Shown here: piece by piece, positions 45,441-56,718 of the stretch
Position numbering within the stretch: the stretch's first letter is position 1
Layout of the letters: every line of letters starts with the position of its first letter
NCBI GenBank assembly: GCA_031841125.1
Contig: CM063114.1
Span: forward strand, 30,573,266-30,637,265
Source of the DNA: Acanthococcus lagerstroemiae
Taxonomy: Eukaryota > Arthropoda > Insecta > Hemiptera > Eriococcidae
Length of the DNA stretch: 64,000 nt
Direction: 5' to 3'
Translations under genes and position numbers: made by a program
The notes under the pieces: model-generated
Seen by the model: only the letters and a program-made list of their open reading frames with translations
The model's database searches: none
Told to the model about the DNA's origin: nothing

Positions 45441-47362
45441 TTTTATGATTTTACTTTGCCGCACAACGGAAAAGAGCGTTACTTTTTAGCCTCACGAAAG
45501 GAGCGTTATAAAAATCGTGCTGGCTAAGTTGGCTGGTTGGCTAAGCTGGCTGGCAATGGAAAACTGGACTGCTGGACTGGATTGGACTGGACTGGACTGA
45601 CTGACTGACTGGACTGACTGGACTGACGGAACTGACTGACCAACCAAACTGATCGACTGAAGTGACTGACTGACTGACCAACTGAACTGACTGACTGACT
45701 GACCGAACTGACCAATCAAACTGATAAACCGAACTGATTGACCAAACTGATCGACTGAACTGACTGATTGACTGGCCGACAATACTGACCAACTAAACTG
45801 AGTGACTGACTGACTGACTTGACTGTGACTGAATGTGGCTGTGGCTGTGACTGACCATCTAGGTTGGCTGGCAATGGAAAACTGGACTGCTGGACTGAAC
45901 TGAACTGGACTGACTGACTGACTGACTGACTGGACTGACTGAACTGACTAAACTGATCAACCAGAATGATTGGCTGAAGTGACTGAAATGACTGACTGAC
46001 TAACTAACTGACTGACCAACTAACTGACTGACCAACTGACCGACCGACCGACTAAGCGACTGACCAACCAACTGACCGACCGACTGACTGACTGAACTGA
46101 CTGAATGACCAAACTAACTGACCTGACTGACCTGACTGACCTACCAAACTGATCAACCGAAGTGACTGATCTGACTGGCCGACCAAACTGACTGACCAAC
46201 CAAACAGATCGACTGACATGACTGAACTGACTGACCAACTGAACTGACCAATCAGACTGATAAATGAACTGATTGACCAAACTGATCAACTGAACTGACT
46301 GATCTGACTGATCTGACTGGCCGACAAAACTGACCAACTGAGCTGAGTGACTGACTGACTGACTTGACTGTGACTGAATGTGGCTGTGGCTGTGACTGAC
46401 CGTCTAGGTTGGCTGGCAATGGAAAACTGGACTGCTGGACTGGACTGGACTGGACTGGACTGGACTGGACTGACTGAACTGACTAAACTGATCAACCAGA
46501 ATGATTGGCTGAAGTGACTGAAATGACAGACTGACTGACTGACTGACCGACTGACCAACCAACTGAACGACCAACCAACCAACTGACCAACCGACCGACT
46601 GACTGACTGAACTGACTGAATGACCAAACTAACTGACCTGACTGACCTACCAAACTGATCAACTGAAATGACTGATCTGACTGGCCGACCAAACTGACTG
46701 ACCAACCAAACTGATCGACTGAACTGACTGAACAACTGAACTAACTGACTAGACTGACTGATCAAACTGATTGACTAAAGTTATTGCATTGACTCACTGA
46801 CTTCACTGACTGCTGACTTCACTGACTTCTGACTTAACTGACTTCTGACTTAACTGACTGGCCAACCAAACTGACTGACTGGACCAACTGACTGTGACTG
46901 AATATGGCTGTAACCGTGACTGACTGTCTAGGTTGGCTGGCTGGTTAGGCTGGCTGGCAATGGAAAACTGAACTGACTGACTGAACTGATCGACCAAACT
47001 GATCGACTGAAATGACTGACCAACCAAACTGGCCGACCGGACTGAATGACTGACTGTATCTTACTCTACATAAAAAATTTCATGGAAATTTAAAAACAAC
47101 ACGGCTGAAGACTGTAGAAATGTCAACCAATGAACTGACATATCACCATGACGAGCTAAGTCATACGGACTGTCTTTGTGTCGGGGGAGTGTGTCGGGGG
47201 CGATGTCGCTACAGTGGTGTTGCGCTAGCGATGTGACTATGCTGGCCAACCAATAGATATACGCTTGAAGTATTTCGCCGAAATTTCGTTGTTGGAATAG
47301 AGGTGCGAAATGTAAATTGTATAAATCAAGGCTGGGTGCGAGGCGCTGCCGACTTGCAACGC
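45441..47362. other. Block inserted into LINE ORF1
   Basis: ORF1 breaks after RLIQG (about 47,363) and resumes at ECLVVRNVVNV (about 45,437). Between them lie the GACT array and about 300 bases of unrelated sequence on its right side (47,061-47,362). No clear target duplication or terminal repeats were identified. Confidence 0.65.
45520..47060. repeat. GACT-based microsatellite with ~0.54-kb higher-order copies
   Basis: About 1.5 kb is made of GACT, GACC, AACT and close variants (ACTGACTGACCAACCAAACT). The segment with TCTAGGTTGGCTGGCAATGG recurs at about 45,862, 46,405 and 46,930, so a ~525-545-bp block was duplicated. A related GCTGGCAATGGAAAACTGG also occurs at about 45,548. Because the base unit is four bases, all three frames of a strand give the same S/V/Q-rich peptide; these are not genes. 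Confidence 0.9.
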
Positions 47363-48003
47363 TCATCCTTGAATCAGCCTGAAAGCCTTCTTCAAGGCTT
47401 GCTTAATTTTTTGGGAACTAACCGAATAGTGCAAGTGGCGAATGACTACTTCAAACGTTCTGTCGGTTTTGAGCTGACAGGTAAAGAAATGGGCTTGCTT
47501 GACCCTAAGTGCATTTAAGATCTTTCGATAGTCATCTGGTGTAGTGGGATCGAGGCGTACGGTACCGTTGCCTAATGACAGCAAGGAACGCCTCCTTGCT
47601 TGCCATTTGAGACAATTCCGCGATCATGACACTGAAATTGTTGACATTTTGAACGAAAATGGGCGGAGACTTAATTTTCTTGGACTTCTCTGCAGTACCA
47701 GCTGTCCTCGAATTCCCAGCATCCATTAGGAGGGGAGGTAGGAGCATTTTCAGCCGTAGTTTCTTCCGGTGACTGAAAACGATTCTGCGTACTAACTGGA
47801 TTGGACTTTCTTTGCCTGTTGGTTTTTTTCGACTGCACCTGGTTAGAGACCTCAGGAAGTTCAGCAGAAGTTCCTAGTTTCTTCTTCTAGTTCACACTCT
47901 GCCACGTAGGCCCATTAGGGCCGGAGCCGGAGTATTCCGTTGCCATGAAATCAGGAATTACCTTTTGGCCTTTGGGGGTAGCATTGGAATCAACTACAGG
48001 CAT
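47363..48003 (-). pseudogene. Jockey-type LINE ORF1, N-terminal half
   Basis: It begins at the ATG at 48,003 (MPVVDSNATP) and soon meets an in-frame stop. Downstream frames carry IKSPPIFVQNVNNFSVMI and HFFTCQLKTDRTFEVVIRHL, which match the order seen in Jockey-family ORF1 proteins (PPI-V..., then F-TYQLK-DR---VVI--LH). Frameshifts occur near 47,560 and 47,730. Confidence 0.75.
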
Positions 48004-48060
48004 TAGGAGGCTGACACCAACAGAGATCGTTTCGCGGGTTAACACCGACTAGAAAAAGTA

Positions 48061-49160
48061 CTAAACACTATAGATTGCGATGTTTAAGGCAATTAGATCA
48101 AAAAGAAACAGAAAAATCCAGTGTGAAGTCTCTTCGATACGTTTCTTGGCTCGTTCAAGACCGCTGTAGGCCATATTCAGACACTAAGACATTTCCAGCT
48201 GAAATGAAGATGCTATTCGAATAATCGAATAGCGTGCACAGCGCGCATTTAAAGACGTGTTTAATAGTGCGCCATAAATCTTACAGCAGGCCGAAGAGCA
48301 CCGGCGGGATAAAAAATCGGGTAACAAGAGAAATTAACTTCATTTGTGTAATATTAACAACCACGCGTAATGGCGGAACATAACGAAGCTGACTTGCCGG
48401 CTTATTACTACGCCGTGAAATTAATGGCGAAGTTTATCAGAATAAGTTCGGCGTAATTAATTTTTCGCAAATTTCGCCGGCAAAGTCTGGAAGGAGAAAA
48501 GTCGACGATAAAATTATCTTATCGGCGCGGCGTGTTCGGCTGCGAAAGAAACCCGCGAGCCGCGAATTCTCGCTGTCCAGACGCAGAGCCCGTCTCGCCG
48601 TCCTCGTTAATTAAAGCAATCTCGCACTGTCCTGTAGCGGTTTTTTGGGCCCGAATTCTCGGGCTGACTAATCGAATTTCCTCCGTATAATTAAAAGGTC
48701 GCAGGTAATAAAAAATGTTATCTAATTATAACTTAATCGGAAGCGTGCCTTCCAGTTGGTAATGGATACTCGTATATACAGTCGAACGGAAAACTACTCG
48801 TCCAGAGGTTTCGCGGCCGCACATTTTCGAATCGCGCGCGTAATTACGCTCGTCATTCACGGCGCCGATTCGAATTTGCGGGTAAATTCCGTGCATTCGA
48901 TTGAATCCACTTTGAACCTCGGAGGCTGCAGAATGAAATATGTTGGCTCGTGCAGCGTGTGTACATTTTGTACGGGTTAAACTACATATACGTTAGGATG
49001 GGTCGTCAGCATTTTTTTTTCGAAACTTCTAACGCGACCCAGTTAAAAAGTTGTCACTGGTGGAAAAAGTGTTCAACTTTTTTTTTTTTTTTTTAATTTG
49101 TAAATTATCCGTAGAGCATTTGTCCTTACAGTTATGTACTATGGGGCTGAAAATTGTATG
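48061..49160. other. Unique-looking intergenic DNA
   Basis: More CG-rich around 48,480-48,640 and 48,800-48,900 than its surroundings and free of recognised repeats. No ORF of note; ORF 48,756-48,980 has no known motif. This is a candidate for conserved non-coding sequence, which cannot be judged here. Confidence 0.35.
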
Positions 49161-49164
49161 CTGA

Positions 49165-49312
49165 CTCCAGATATGCAGACGATACCACTCTGCAAGCCCC
49201 AACGATAGAAGAACTGAGAGAACTATTGAAGAGAGTAGAGGCAGCTAGTGCCGCGGCGGGCTGAGAATAAATAAGTCCAAAACTAAAATCATAATTGTCG
49301 ACTGTAACTATG
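49165..49312 (+). pseudogene. LINE reverse-transcriptase fragment (YADD region)
   Basis: The frame reads YADDTTLQAPTIEELRELL, then after a one-base shift near 49,258 LRINKSKTKIIIVD. This is RT motif C plus the following helix and the GLKIN-KSKT block of CR1/RTE-like LINEs. It is about 50 codons only and an isolated relic. Confidence 0.7.
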
Positions 49313-49401
49313 TAACAGTGGTATTCATCGCGAACCTTACATTAGTTCATATACAAATTTTGCCTACTCGTGAAATTCAAGGCACTGAAGAATTATTACT
49401 A

Positions 49402-50211
49402 CAGTAGACGCCGCCTAATAGCATCACGGATAATGGGATCAACCGTTTTATTGAATCAAAATGTGCAGGTACCGATCGGCCGTATCTAATACATTGAAAA
49501 GAAATCGAATAACAGAATCAACACTTCGCTTATTTGAATCAAATTATTAATGCCAAACTACTCCAAAGCAGAAAGAAACATGAAAATTTTATCTTATCTT
49601 GTCTTCTTACATTTTCAATTACGTACAGTATTCGTCTTCGACTCACTTTAGTTAGTTCTACTGAAGTACACTTTATTGGTTTAACGTAAGTTTTTAATAT
49701 GAGTAAACGGCATGATCTGAGTGGAAGTGATGAATTAAAAATTTTGAAAAATTGCGATGATTTGCCGAAATTATGCCAGCGTGATGTGGCTATAAAATAG
49801 GTTGAACATTTCACAAGCAATTTGGTTTCGGTTATTAAAAGATCGTAGCAGTTTTGAAAATACAGCCATCCAAAACGAAAATCGGAGCAGAAAAAGAAAA
49901 AGAGGAGGTAAAGATGACGATGTGGAATTAGCTTTAAAAGAATGGTTTACGAAAGTGAGAGCAAAGGATGCTCGTATTACCGAACCTTTACTTCGTCAAA
50001 AAGCTGAGGATTTGGCTCAAAAAATGGGAAAGACGGACTTTGTTGCAACGGAGGGATGGTTTCATAGGTGGAAGAAGGGAGAAAATATGTGTTTCGTTAA
50101 ACCACAAGATGAAGTAGGAGATACTAAAATAATTTCGTTTTATAGATTCAGTCCCTTATTAGAATCATTTTGGGTTGGTCCCAAAGTGATTCTAATAAGC
50201 GGCGTCTACTG
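49402..50211 (+). mobile_element. pogo/Tigger-type element, internally deleted
   Basis: Ends are CAGTAGACGCCGCCTAATA and the reverse complement CAGTAGACGCCGCTTATTA, each next to TA (49,400-49,401 and 50,212-50,213). A TA duplication, CAGT start and CENP-B-like coding fit pogo/Tigger. It is 810 bp, so most of the transposase is gone. It abuts the macrosatellite, which starts at about 50,219. Confidence 0.85.
49699..50150 (+). pseudogene. pogo/Tigger transposase N-terminal (CENP-B-like DNA-binding) region
   Basis: From the ATG at 49,699 (MSKRHDLSGSDELKILKNC) the frame runs into a TAG at about 49,798. The +1 frame continues with ISQAIWFRLLKDRS (first helix-turn-helix), a basic KRKRGG linker, and the CENP-B-type second domain (VELALKEWFTKVRAK, ITEPLLRQKAEDLAQKMG, ATEGWFHRWKK). 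The DDE catalytic domain is missing; the frame runs into the right inverted repeat. It binds DNA in active relatives; this copy is broken. Confidence 0.85.
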
Positions 50212-50628
50212 TATATTGATGCAAGAGGAGATCAATTTGCTCTCAAAATTTAAAACCGTTTTCCTCTAGCTATCCCCAGTCTGGAGATTTTCGCGTTTTA
50301 TTAGTTCCCCCCAGAGCAATTCGCAATTTCGAAAACGTCAATTGGTGTATGTTGGGTTGCATATTCGATGTGCTGAAGGCATTGCCAGAATATTAGAAAA
50401 TTTGAAATAAAATTGTGACGCCTTCGAAGAATTGAATATGCTATTTCTCATACGCCAATTGACGTTTTCAAAATCGCTAATTTCTCTGGGGCGAACTAAT
50501 AAAATGCAAAAATCTTTGGATTGGAGGCAGCTACAACAAAGCGGGTTGACACTTTTGCAAGAGGAGATCAATTTGCTCTCAAAATTTCAAACCCTTTTCC
50601 TCTAGCTATCCCCAGTCCCGAGAATTTC

Positions 50629-50843
50629 GCGTTTTATTAGTTCCCCCCAGAGAAATTCGCAATTTCGAAAACGTCAATTGGTGTATGTTGGGTTGCATAT
50701 TCGACGTGCTGAAGGCATTGCCAGAATATTAGAAACCTTGAAATAAAATTGTGACGCCTTCGAAGAATTGAATATGCTATTTCTCATACGCCAATTGACG
50801 TTTTCGAAATCGCTAATTTCTCTGGGGCGAACTAATAAAATGC
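50629..50843. repeat. Short foldback within macrosatellite sub-block b (unit 1)
   Basis: Left arm 50,629-50,687 (GCGTTTTATTAGTT...GTGTATG) pairs with right arm 50,785-50,843 (CATACGCC...TAATAAAATGC), about 59 bp each around ~97 bases. It looks like a MITE that was amplified as part of the array. The same structure is in sub-blocks a and b of every unit. Confidence 0.8.
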
Positions 50844-51134
50844 AAAAATCTTTGGATTGGAGGCAGCTACAGCGAAACGGGTTGACACTTTCGAAAGAGG
50901 AGATCAATGTGCTCTCAAAATTTCTAACCATTTTCCTCTAGCTACCCCGAGTTCGGAGATTTTCGAGAATATCTCGAGAACGATGAGGGATAGAGAAACA
51001 CGGAGAAATTATCCAGGTATAGCTATTTCTAGGAGAAGTTCTAAGGGGCTGAGAGCTTATCGATATCATTGCTATCCACAGAGGGTACCAATCATCAATC
51101 TCTACAAATGTATAATGCATAAAAATCATGTCTA

Positions 51135-51920
51135 TGTGCAGCACCTCCCCAAAAGAAGCAGCAAGGGGCTACGGGTTATGCTGGCTGCAGGTACCATTTA
51201 CTAAGTAGTACAAAATATATGTTCTATACAAATCATCTTCATTTGGAGTGCCCCCCCCCCCAAGTGAAGCCCCGAGGGGCCGAGGGTAAGTTCATGTCAA
51301 AATGTAGGAAATGAAAAATCAGCACTTCTTCGCTTTAGATTTCTTAAAAAATTTTCTCCGTTTTTCTCTATCTCTCACCGTTCTCGAGATATTCGCAATT
51401 TTCCGGGAAATTTTCGATTTTTTCTCCCAGGTTTCAAAAAAAAAGTTGAAAAAGAACCAATTTCGAATTTGCATGTTCTATGAGTTGCATAACTTGCTAC
51501 TGGTAGGCGCAACTAATTTTTTTTTAATAAAAAATTTTTCCTGCGAGTAGTGCGTTATGCAACTTAAGTAACATCCATCTTCAAAATTGGTAGTTTTACA
51601 CAAATTTTTCGTAAGGTTTGAGAAAAAATGCAAAATTTCCCGGAAAATTGCGAATATCTCAAGAACGGTGAGAGATAGAGAAAAACGGAGAAAATTTTGT
51701 AAGAAATCTAAGGCAAAGAAGTGCTGGTTTTTCATTTCCCACATTTTGACACCAACTTGACCCCAGCCCCTTGGGGCTTCTCCTGGGGGGGTACTCGAGA
51801 TGGAAATTATTTGTGTAGAAGACATATTTTTGTACTAATAGTACTCGCTGCAGGCAGGCAGGTATAGTATTAACATGCCCCCTGCCCCTTGTAGCCACTG
51901 TAAGGAAGGTGCTGTGGATG
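51135..51920. repeat. ~0.79-kb palindrome of macrosatellite unit 1
   Basis: The arms align from GCACCTCCCC/AAGGGGCTAC on the left to the reverse complement of the GCCCCTTGTAGCC...AAGGTGCTG region on the right, through TGTCAAAATGTAGGAAATG and AAAAATCAGCACTTCTT. The axis lies at about 51,525-51,535 (AATTTTTTTTTAATAAAAAATT). The inner ~200 bp is the most diverged part of the arms. Confidence 0.8.
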
Positions 51921-51932
51921 AAAACTCGAAAA

Positions 51933-53525
51933 CGTCAATTGGTGTATGCTGGGTTGCATATTTGACGTGCTGAGGGCATTGCCAGAATATTAGAAACTTT
52001 GTAATAAAATTGTGACGCCTTCGAAGAATTGAATATGCTATTTCTCATACGCCAATTGACGTTTTCAAAATCGCTAATTTCTCTGGGGCGAACTAATAAA
52101 ATGCAAAAATCTTTGGATTGGAGGCAGCTACAACAAAGCGGGTTGACACTTTTGCAAGAGGAGATCAATTTGCTCTCAAAATTTCAAACCCTTTTCCTCT
52201 AGCTATCCCCAGTCCCGAGAATTTCGCGTTTTATTAGTTCCCCCCAGAGAAATTCGCAATTTCGAAAACGTCAATTGGTGTATGTTGGGTTGCATATTCG
52301 ACGTGCTGAAGGCATTGCCAGAATATTAGAAACCTTGAAATAAAATTGTGACGCCTTCGAAGAATTGAATATGCTATTTCTCATTCGCCAATTGACATTT
52401 TCGAAATCGCTAATTTCTCTGGGGCGAACTAATAAAATGCAAAAATCTTTGGATTGGAGGCAGCTACAGCGAAACGGGTTGACACTTTCGAAAGAGGAGA
52501 TCAATGTGCTCTCAAAATTTCTAACCATTTTCCTCTAGCTACCCCGAGTTCGGAGATTTTCGAGAATATCTCGAGAACGATGAGGGATAGAGAAACACGG
52601 AGAAATTATCCAGGTATAGCTATTTCTAGGAGAAGTTCTAAGGGGCTGAGAGCTTATCGATATCATTGCTATCCACAGAGGGTACCAATCATCAATCTCT
52701 ACAAATGTATACTGCATAAAAATCATGTCTATGTGCAGCACCTCCCCAAAAGAAGCAGCAAGGGGCTACGGGTTATGCTGGCTGCAGGTACCATTTACTA
52801 AGTAGTACAAAATATATGTTCTATACAAATCATCTTCATTTGGAGTGCCCCCCCAAGTGAAGCCCCGAGGGGCCGGGGGCAAGTTTATGTCAAAATGTAG
52901 GAAATGAAAAATCAGCACTTCTTTGCTTTAGATTTCTTAAAAAATTTTCTCCGTTTTTCTCTATCTCTCACCGTTCTCGAGATATTCGCAATTTTCCGGG
53001 AAATTTTCGATTTTTTCTCCCAGGTTTCAAAAAAAAAGTTGAAAAAGAACCAATTTCGAATTTGCATGTTCTATGAGTTGCATAACTTGCTACTGGTAGG
53101 CGCAACTAATTTTTTTTTAATAAAAAATTTTTCCTGCGAGTAGTGCGTTATGCAACTTAAGTAACATCCATCTTCAAAATTGGTAGTTTTACACAAATTT
53201 TTCGTAAGGTTTGAGAAAAAATGCAAAATTTCCCGGAAAATTGCGAATATCTCAAGAACGGTGAGAGATAGAGAAAAACGGAGAAAATTTTGTAAGAAAT
53301 CTAAGGCAAAGAAGTGCTGGTTTTTCATTTCCCACATTTTGACACCAACTTGACCCCAGCCCCTTGGGGCTTCTCCTGGGGGGGTACTCGAGATGGAAAT
53401 TATTTGTGTAGAAGACATATTTTTGTACTAATAGTACTCGCTGCAGGCAGGCAGGTATAGTATTAACATGCCCCCTGCCCCTTGTAGCCACTGTAAGGAA
53501 GGTGCTGTGGATGAAAACTCGAAAA
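51933..53525. repeat. Macrosatellite unit 2
   Basis: 1,593 bp; the C-tract before AAGTGAAGCCCC is shorter than in unit 1, explaining most of the length difference. Confidence 0.9.
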
Positions 53526-55121
53526 CGTCAATTGGTGTATGCTGGGTTGCATATTTGACGTGCTGAGGGCATTGCCAGAATATTAGAAACTTTGTAATAA
53601 AATTGTGACGCCTTCGAAGAATTGAATATGCTATTTCTCATACGCCAATTGACGTTTTCAAAATCGCTAATTTCTCTGGGGCGAACTAATAAAATGCAAA
53701 AATCTTTGGATTGGAGGCAGCTACAACAAAGCGGGTTGACACTTTTGCAAGAGGAGATCAATTTGCTCTCAAAATTTCAAACCCTTTTCCTCTAGCTATC
53801 CCCAGTCCCGAGAATTTCGCGTTTTATTAGTTCCCCCCAGAGAAATTCGCAATTTCGAAAACGTCAATTGGTGTATGTTGGGTTGCATATTCGACGTGCT
53901 GAAGGCATTGCCAGAATATTAGAAACCTTGAAATAAAATTGTGACGCCTTCGAAGAATTGAATATGCTATTTCTCATTCGCCAATTGACATTTTCGAAAT
54001 CGCTAATTTCTCTGGGGCGAACTAATAAAATGCAAAAATCTTTGGATTGGAGGCAGCTACAGCGAAACGGGTTGACACTTTCGAAAGAGGAGATCAATGT
54101 GCTCTCAAAATTTCTAACCATTTTCCTCTAGCTACCCCGAGTTCGGAGATTTTCGAGAATATCTCGAGAACGATGAGGGATAGAGAAACACGGAGAAATT
54201 ATCCAGGTATAGCTATTTCTAGGAGAAGTTCTAAGGGGCTGAGAGCTTATCGATATCATTGCTATCCACAGAGGGTACCAATCATCAATCTCTACAAATG
54301 TATAATGCATAAAAATCATGTCTATGTGCAGCACCTCCCCAAAAGAAGCAGCAAGGGGCTACGGGTTATGCTGGCTGCAGGTACCATTTACTAAGTAGTA
54401 CAAAATATATGTTCTATACAAATCATCTTCATTTGGAGTGCCCCCCCCCCAAGTGAAGCCCCGAGGGGCCGAGGGTAAGTTCATGTCAAAATGTAGGAAA
54501 TGAAAAATCAGCACTTCTTCGCTTTAGATTTCTTAAAAAATTTTCTCCGTTTTTCTCTATCTCTCACCGTTCTCGAGATATTCGCAATTTTCCGGGAAAT
54601 TTTCGATTTTTTCTCCCAGGTTTCAAAAAAAAAGTTGAAAAAGAACCAATTTCGAATTTGCATGTTCTATGAGTTGCATAACTTGCTACTGGTAGGCGCA
54701 ACTAATTTTTTTTTAATAAAAAATTTTTCCTGCGAGTAGTGCGTTATGCAACTTAAGTAACATCCATCTTCAAAATTGGTAGTTTTACACAAATTTTTCG
54801 TAAGGTTTGAGAAAAAATGCAAAATTTCCCGGAAAATTGCGAATATCTCAAGAACGGTGAGAGATAGAGAAAAACGGAGAAAATTTTGTAAGAAATCTAA
54901 GGCAAAGAAGTGCTGGTTTTTCATTTCCCACATTTTGACACCAACTTGACCCCAGCCCCTTGGGGCTTCTCCTGGGGGGGTACTCGAGATGGAAATTATT
55001 TGTGTAGAAGACATATTTTTGTACTAATAGTACTCGCTGCAGGCAGGCAGGTATAGTATTAACATGCCCCCTGCCCCTTGTAGCCACTGTAAGGAAGGTG
55101 CTGTGGATGAAAACTCGAAAA
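53526..55121. repeat. Macrosatellite unit 3
   Basis: 1,596 bp, nearly identical to units 2 and 4. Confidence 0.9.
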
Positions 55122-56718
55122 CGTCAATTGGTGTATGCTGGGTTGCATATTTGACGTGCTGAGGGCATTGCCAGAATATTAGAAACTTTGTAATAAAATT
55201 GTGACGCCTTCGAAGAATTGAATATGCTATTTCTCATACGCCAATTGACGTTTTCAAAATCGCTAATTTCTCTGGGGCGAACTAATAAAATGCAAAAATC
55301 TTTGGATTGGAGGCAGCTACAACAAAGCGGGTTGACACTTTTGCAAGAGGAGATCAATTTGCTCTCAAAATTTCAAACCCTTTTCCTCTAGCTATCCCCA
55401 GTCCCGAGAATTTCGCGTTTTATTAGTTCCCCCCAGAGAAATTCGCAATTTCGAAAACGTCAATTGGTGTATGTTGGGTTGCATATTCGACGTGCTGAAG
55501 GCATTGCCAGAATATTAGAAACCTTGAAATAAAATTGTGACGCCTTCGAAGAATTGAATATGCTATTTCTCATTCGCCAATTGACATTTTCGAAATCGCT
55601 AATTTCTCTGGGGCGAACTAATAAAATGCAAAAATCTTTGGATTGGAGGCAGCTACAGCGAAACGGGTTGACACTTTCGAAAGAGGAGATCAATGTGCTC
55701 TCAAAATTTCTAACCATTTTCCTCTAGCTACCCCGAGTTCGGAGATTTTCGAGAATATCTCGAGAACGATGAGGGATAGAGAAACACGGAGAAATTATCC
55801 AGGTATAGCTATTTCTAGGAGAAGTTCTAAGGGGCTGAGAGCTTATCGATATCATTGCTATCCACAGAGGGTACCAATCATCAATCTCTACAAATGTATA
55901 ATGCATAAAAATCATGTCTATGTGCAGCACCTCCCCAAAAGAAGCAGCAAGGGGCTACGGGTTATGCTGGCTGCAGGTACCATTTACTAAGTAGTACAAA
56001 ATATATGTTCTATACAAATCATCTTCATTTGGAGTGCCCCCCCCCCAAGTGAAGCCCCGAGGGGCCGAGGGTAAGTTCATGTCAAAATGTAGGAAATGAA
56101 AAATCAGCACTTCTTTGCTTTAGATTTCTTAAAAAATTTTCTCCGTTTTTCTCTATCTCTCACCGTTCTCGAGATATTCGCAATTTTCCGGGAAATTTTC
56201 GATTTTTTCTCCCAGGTTTCAAAAAAAAAAGTTGAAAAAGAACCAATTTCGAATTTGCATGTTCTATGAGTTGCATAACTTGCTACTGGTAGGCGCAACT
56301 AATTTTTTTTTAATAAAAAATTTTTCCTGCGAGTAGTGCGTTATGCAACTTAAGTAACATCCATCTTCAAAATTGGTAGTTTTACACAAATTTTTCGTAA
56401 GGTTTGAGAAAAAATGCAAAATTTCCCGGAAAATTGCGAATATCTCAAGAACGGTGAGAGATAGAGAAAAACGGAGAAAATTTTGTAAGAAATCTAAGGC
56501 AAAGAAGTGCTGGTTTTTCATTTCCCACATTTTGACACCAACTTGACCCCAGCCCCTTGGGGCTTCTCCTGGGGGGGTACTCGAGATGGAAATTATTTGT
56601 GTAGAAGACATATTTTTGTACTAATAGTACTCGCTGCAGGCAGGCAGGTATAGTATTAACATGCCCCCTGCCCCTTGTAGCCACTGTAAGGAAGGTGCTG
56701 TGGATGAAAACTCGAAAA
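55122..56718. repeat. Macrosatellite unit 4
   Basis: 1,597 bp, nearly identical to unit 3; one extra A in the A-run near 56,221. Confidence 0.9.

Larger units (their letters stand above)
43005..48060 (-). mobile_element. Jockey-type LINE, deleted and interrupted
   Basis: On the minus strand the order is 5' leader, ORF1 N-terminal part (48,003-47,363), an inserted block (about 47,362-45,438), ORF1 C-terminal part, RT region, and a 3' end with AATAAAGTAATATTTTTTT near 43,010. The apurinic-type endonuclease region expected between ORF1 and RT is missing. It is a dead copy. Confidence 0.75.
50336..51932. repeat. Macrosatellite unit 1
   Basis: 1,597 bp. Its first sub-block is the most diverged from the rest (for example GATGTGCTGAAGG and GAAAATTTG), as often seen at array edges. 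Confidence 0.9.

Noticed and set aside
45492..47027. Long minus-strand S/V/Q-rich ORFs over the GACT array
   Set aside because: The tetranucleotide repeat lacks stops in all minus frames and gives the same peptide in each, so openness carries no coding signal.
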